Assembly (NCBI GenBank): GCA_039889245.1
Contig: JAZGVH010000002.1
Location: 992,001-1,056,000, forward strand
DNA length: 64,000 nt
Source: Dermatophilaceae bacterium Soc4.6
Lineage (GTDB): Bacteria > Actinomycetota > Actinomycetes > Actinomycetales > Dermatophilaceae
Direction of reading: 5' to 3'
In this document: piece after piece, positions 63,721-64,000 of the stretch
Position numbering within the stretch: position 1 is the first letter of the stretch
Layout: every line of letters starts with the position of its first letter
Notes under the pieces: model-generated
What the model was told of the DNA's origin: nothing
The model's database searches: none
What the model saw: the letters and a program-made list of their open reading frames with translations, nothing else
Translations under genes and position numbers: made by a program

Positions 63721-64000
63721 ATGAGCACTGCGAGCAGCGACCCCAAGATCGCCGAGTACGCCCACCCCGAGCGTTTGGTGACGACCGACTGGCTGGCCGA
63801 GCAGGTCGCAGCCGGCGCGGTCGGTGCCCCCGGGGGGATCGTGGTGCTGGAGTCCGACGAGGACGTGCTGCTCTACGACACCGGCCACATCCCCGGGGCG
63901 CTCAAGATCGACTGGCACACCGACCTCAACGACGACCTCGTGCGCGACTACGTGGGTGGCGAGCAGTTCGCCCGCGTGCTCGGCGAGCGGGGCATCGGCC
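63721..64000 (+). CDS. sseA: Thiosulfate sulfurtransferase (rhodanese), partial
   Basis: This is the N-terminal 93 codons of a two-domain rhodanese, cut by the window end. It reads [60 protein letters not shown] and [11 protein letters not shown]. The [17 protein letters not shown] segment is typical of actinobacterial SseA/CysA2-type enzymes that transfer sulfane sulfur to thiols or cyanide. The active-site Cys is in the missing second domain. GAAGG lies 9 nt before the ATG. In M. tuberculosis sseA follows maf in the same locus. Confidence 0.92.
   Translation, partial: MSTASSDPKIAEYAHPERLVTTDWLAEQVAAGAVGAPGGIVVLESDEDVLLYDTGHIPGALKIDWHTDLNDDLVRDYVGGEQFARVLGERGIG

Overview
The window is very GC-rich, uses GTG (and some TTG) starts freely, and packs genes into runs with 4-8 bp stop/start overlaps. 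Together with the acyl-CoA carboxylase epsilon subunit, an F420-type luciferase-like enzyme, GAF-ANTAR proteins, an NfeD/flotillin pair and a TIGR03089 protein, this points to a high-GC actinobacterium, most like the Intrasporangiaceae/Dermatophilaceae. No tRNA, rRNA, CRISPR array, integrase or transposase was seen. The backbone recalls the Mycobacterium tuberculosis Rv3264c-Rv3283 neighbourhood from memory (TIGR03089 protein, LCP protein, fadE25, purE, purK, GtrA, birA, accD5, accE5, maf, sseA), with several blocks of accessory genes inserted into it.

Layout. 1-9 kb: a partial family 4 glycosyltransferase, the TIGR03089 protein, 3-oxoacid CoA-transferase (scoAB), an LCP cell-wall ligase, and a heterodimeric ABC exporter whose two halves carry complementary degenerate ATP sites; one half has a 1-base frameshift. 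9-16 kb: a stress/dormancy-type island with an HPF-like ribosome factor, two ANTAR-type proteins, two tandem paralogues of unknown function, a universal stress protein, a decayed stomatin fragment and phosphoketolase. GGGAC-N4-GTCCC palindromes resembling DosR boxes precede two of these units, and a one-mismatch version lies before a third. 16-18 kb: flotillin and NfeD. 18-29.8 kb: acyl-CoA dehydrogenase, SDR, LLM oxidoreductase, purE/purK, GtrA, a cyclase-response regulator-kinase operon, birA, and the carboxylase beta and epsilon subunits.

29.9-36 kb: a PucR-type regulator diverges from a five-gene run (APC permease, two SDRs, ureohydrolase, PuuE/HpPgdA-like hydrolase) that looks like a complete uptake-and-degradation pathway for a nitrogenous compound not identified here. 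36-44 kb: TldD/TldE protease pair, an HD hydrolase, and an ABC locus that looks damaged (N-terminally truncated FtsX-type permease, ATPase with an altered Walker A and signature). 44-53.6 kb: DUF885 hydrolase, Na+/H+ antiporter with a zinc-finger tail, a fadD-phaC-phaZ polyhydroxyalkanoate operon, maf and a DUF1349 protein.

53.6-64 kb: remnant of another FtsX-like permease; a photolyase-like flavoprotein whose domains appear in swapped order (FAD domain first, alpha/beta domain last) with four candidate Fe-S cysteines; a membrane mannosyltransferase; a leucine/isovalerate-type operon (isovaleryl-CoA dehydrogenase-like and methylcrotonyl-CoA carboxylase-like genes) divergent from a LiuR-like MerR regulator across two perfect 16-bp palindromes; an exported deacetylase-like lipoprotein without its catalytic Asp, coupled to a beta-propeller lipoprotein; an Hcp-like protein beside a Tat-exported AOC-like barrel; and the start of a rhodanese. 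All family assignments come from motif reading by eye; no database search was possible.
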